Source: Rossellomorea vietnamensis
GTDB lineage: Bacteria > Bacillota > Bacilli > Bacillales > Bacillaceae_B
Direction: 5' to 3'
Assembly: GCF_008180615.1 (NCBI RefSeq)
Contig: NZ_VTEH01000017.1
Span: 1-64,000, forward strand
DNA length: 64,000 nucleotides
In this document: in pieces, positions 62,048-64,000 of the stretch
Layout of the letters: every line of letters starts with the position of its first letter
Position numbering within the stretch: position 1 is the first letter of the stretch
The notes under the pieces: model-generated
The model's input: only the letters and a program-made list of their open reading frames with translations
Database searches by the model: none
Told to the model about the DNA's origin: nothing
Made by a program: the position numbers and the translations under genes

Positions 62048-62575
62048 ATGAATGAAACAGTACCTTTCACTATAAAACTCGAAGAACCGCTTTTAAAACA
62101 TGACCATACGAAAGTTAATAACAGGGAGGCAGTAAGGGCAGTAATCTTACAGAACAACAAAATCCTCTTAGTGCAATCTAATAAAGGAGATTTCAAATTT
62201 CCTGGCGGCGGGATTGAAGGGGAAGAGAATCACCAGCAAGCATTGAAACGAGAGGTAGAGGAAGAAACCGGATATATCAATCTTGAGGTGATTAAAACCA
62301 TTGGAAGAATCCTTGAGAGAAAAACAGACGAATTTGAAAGCGATTGTTTGTTCAGCATGAACTCGACTTATTATCTTTGTAAGTTAACAAATGAAGACAA
62401 GACGTCGAGAAGGTTGGATGAATACGAGGCAGTACTGGACTTTTCACCAGTTTGGGTAACATTGGACGCAGCAATTAGACAAAATGAAATGCTCATACAA
62501 AATATAAATAACAACTCCTGGCTGAAACGGGAAACCTTTGTGTTGAAAAGACTGAAAGCAGAAGTCTTAGGATAG
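62048..62575 (+). CDS. Nudix hydrolase
   Basis: 175 residues. The Nudix box GGGIEGEENHQQALKREVEEETGY (about 58-81, described by its G-x5-E-x7-REVEEETG core) coordinates Mg2+ to hydrolyse a nucleoside-diphosphate-linked substrate. Start ATG 62048 is preceded by AAGGAG and AAAGGG; an ATG seven codons earlier overlaps them. Substrate unknown. The long palindrome at 62604 follows. Confidence 0.88.
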   Translation: MNETVPFTIKLEEPLLKHDHTKVNNREAVRAVILQNNKILLVQSNKGDFKFPGGGIEGEENHQQALKREVEEETGYINLEVIKTIGRILERKTDEFESDCLFSMNSTYYLCKLTNEDKTSRRLDEYEAVLDFSPVWVTLDAAIRQNEMLIQNINNNSWLKRETFVLKRLKAEVLG

Positions 62576-62603
62576 TAAGTGTCAAAAGGGATGGACCTTC
62601 AAC

Positions 62604-62648
62604 GCTTTAAAGCACGAAAAGGGACAGTCCCTCTTCGTGCTTTAAAGC
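62604..62648. repeat. long palindrome (22-nt arms), dispersed repeat
   Basis: Arms 62604-62625 and 62627-62648 pair with one mismatch around an A; ends GCTTTAAAGC, centre GGGACAGTCCC. Same element type as 32261-32303. Confidence 0.85.
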
Positions 62649-62676
62649 GCTAAAATATAGTTTGTGCTGAAAAAAC

Positions 62677-63318
62677 CTACTTCATATAATGCGCAACCAG
62701 GAAATAGGCTCTTTCTCTGGTCAGTGTCGCCCGGGCTGCTATGTATTCCAGTGATTCTGTGCTTCCGCCTTCATATTTCAGTGATGCGTTTTTGGCTTCT
62801 TCATCTCTCTGTTGAACCCATTCCCGCTGTTCTTCTCTTAGCTTTTCCATCTCTTCTTTGCCCAGCTGCTCTTGAAGAACTCCGTAAATTTCATTTAACA
62901 TATCATCCCACTTCTCAAATCTTTCCTGCTCTTGTTCTTCCATTTCAACCATTGTATCTTTAGCGTCTGCATGTCTATCTTCTTCTTCCATCGCATTCAG
63001 CATATCCAGATATTCCTTTTTTGTTTTTTCAGAAGCTTGATTTTCTTCAGTGCTCTTGGTGCTTTCTTCATTTTTGGATTCATCAATTCCATTCTGCTTC
63101 TTATTTTCTTCAGTGGAGCCGTCATTGGATGCAATATCTTGTGCTGTATCTTTATCCGTACTTGTATCCGAAGAATTCTGCGTCTCATTTTGAGCTGAAC
63201 TGCTATTTGAATCCCCATTATCCTGTGCTGTATTTGACTCTTCTGACGAGTTTCCGCAGGCAGTTATAAGTACAAATATCACTCCCAGGAATACAATTAT
63301 AATCTTTTGGTTTTTCAT
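62677..63318 (-). CDS. LprI-like (DUF1311) lipoprotein
   Basis: 213 residues. Signal peptide with lipobox LITAC (Cys21), an unusually long polar Asn/Ser/Glu-rich linker (about 22-105, low complexity), then the DUF1311 domain: WDDMLNEIYGVLQEQLG, REEQREWVQQRDEEAK and a Gly-rich end. In other bacteria this domain inhibits lysozyme; here the role is unproven. GGGGGATTTT-type RBS. The DUF1311 Cys pair is absent. Confidence 0.8.
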   Translation of the reverse strand: MKNQKIIIVFLGVIFVLITACGNSSEESNTAQDNGDSNSSSAQNETQNSSDTSTDKDTAQDIASNDGSTEENKKQNGIDESKNEESTKSTEENQASEKTKKEYLDMLNAMEEEDRHADAKDTMVEMEEQEQERFEKWDDMLNEIYGVLQEQLGKEEMEKLREEQREWVQQRDEEAKNASLKYEGGSTESLEYIAARATLTRERAYFLVAHYMK

Positions 63319-63662
63319 AAAATCCCCCTCTATGTGTCTCTGAAAAAACTAAAAGGACTGCAAGTAAACTTTCCCAACAATTGTTATCCTAACATAAAAA
63401 GGCTCTGAAACGGAGCGATTTCCGATAGTTTGCAGCATAACCGGGATCCAATCATGAAATCTTGTACCAACTGAACTTTATTAATAAAAGAGAACTTTAT
63501 AAAAAATTGCAACTTTTTTTAAAACTGAATCGTCCCACTACTGGCGGCAAAGTGATGGGGAGTTTTTGTTATGGCGGGGCCGGAAAAAATTGAGGTAGTT
63601 ATTCCCTTCCTCTCATTATATAATTGAAGAATAATCCCTTTTACTAGTATAGGAGAAAATAA
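63319..63662. other. intergenic, nothing recognisable
   Basis: About 340 bp between divergent genes with no supported frame. Promoters of both must lie here; none was clear enough to place. Confidence 0.5.
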
Positions 63663-64000
63663 ATGGCAGAAGAATTGTGGTTGTATATCCTGCTGATCGG
63701 CTTGGCAGGTTTTTTAAGTTTGGGTTTAAGTTTGTTTTCTTATTATAAACTTCAAGATGCTCCAGGCGGCCGGCAGTATATGATTGCTGCTTTTTTATCG
63801 GCGGTTTTCTCATTCGCCTATATATTTGAACTGACAAGCAGTACCTTGGAGGAAGTGAAGTTCTGGCTGGGTGCAGAATATCTGGTTATGCCGTTTATTC
63901 CCGGTTTCCTTTTATGGATGTGTTTAAGGTATGCAGGTATAGAACTCAGGCAGCGCCATCTATATCTGCTGTTTCTGCCTCCCATTATTACAGTGTTCAC
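63663..64000 (+). CDS. 7TM-sensor protein, N-terminal part (runs off the window)
   Basis: 112 visible residues with ATAGGAGAA 7 nt before the ATG. Four or more hydrophobic helices; FWLGAEYLVMPFIPGFLLWM and CLRYAGIELRQ match the N-terminal 7TM region (PF16927) of sensor histidine kinases and diguanylate cyclases. The output domain lies beyond the window. Confidence 0.75.
   Translation, partial: MAEELWLYILLIGLAGFLSLGLSLFSYYKLQDAPGGRQYMIAAFLSAVFSFAYIFELTSSTLEEVKFWLGAEYLVMPFIPGFLLWMCLRYAGIELRQRHLYLLFLPPIITVF

Overview
The window reads as chromosomal DNA of a low-GC, spore-forming Bacillaceae (Bacillus sensu lato; genus not resolved). Support: Bacillus-type RBSs (GGAGG-like) with frequent TTG/GTG starts, an AbrB regulator, two YjcZ-family sporulation peptides with sigma-K-like -10 elements, a YqhV homologue, DUF2691, a YozG/DUF2975 pair, CBO0543 and YwaF family proteins, and a Bacillus-type xyl regulon. 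No rRNA, tRNA or CRISPR was seen.

Layout. 0-10 kb: the end of an IS3-type element, a GAF-STAS (RsbR-like) gene behind a good sigma-B promoter, a soluble PAS chemoreceptor, a hydrolase, a YqcI/YcgG protein, a stretch of gene debris (frameshifted lipoprotein, permease tail, orphan C-terminus) around a low-GC lipoprotein island, and a stand-alone RNase J. 10-17 kb: a manganese ABC importer operon (mntABCD) ending in a MntR-like gene with a degenerate metal site, then an orphan pair of ABC permeases, then abrB. 18-31 kb: mostly small membrane, hypothetical and stress genes, an ECF sigma pseudogene, asnA, a 1.4-kb tandem hairpin array, a GNAT gene, a truncated HAD gene and two yjcZ genes separated by stacked terminators. 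31-38 kb: xylose/xylan-side-chain cluster xylR / xylA-xylB-axe2-like-galM-AKR with operator, promoter and probable cre. 38-47 kb: two more hairpin arrays, a NodB deacetylase, YesL, a YesM/YesN-type two-component system and a carbohydrate ABC importer that lacks its own ATPase. 47-64 kb: a beta-helix surface-like protein, a fourth hairpin array, DUF5694, DinB, paired DUF1538 membrane proteins, a minimal tyrosine recombinase, a CPA1 K+/H+ antiporter with YitT, VanZ, a PAS-GGDEF-EAL protein, Nudix, an LprI-like lipoprotein and the start of a 7TM sensor protein.

How genes work together: Mn uptake (mntABCD with MntR-box-like sites upstream); xylose release and catabolism (deacetylation by the Axe2-like esterase, mutarotation, isomerisation, phosphorylation) next to an oligosaccharide importer controlled by YesMN; and a stress/signalling theme (sigma-B, GAF-STAS, PAS-MCP, c-di-GMP).

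The most unusual content is four tandem arrays (25.1-26.5, 38.3-38.8, 38.8-39.3 and 49.1-49.6 kb) whose units have largely unrelated sequences but share one design: a period of 52 or 53 bp and two inverted arms per unit, with arm changes that keep base pairing. 52 bp is about five turns of B-DNA. I know no described family with this design.
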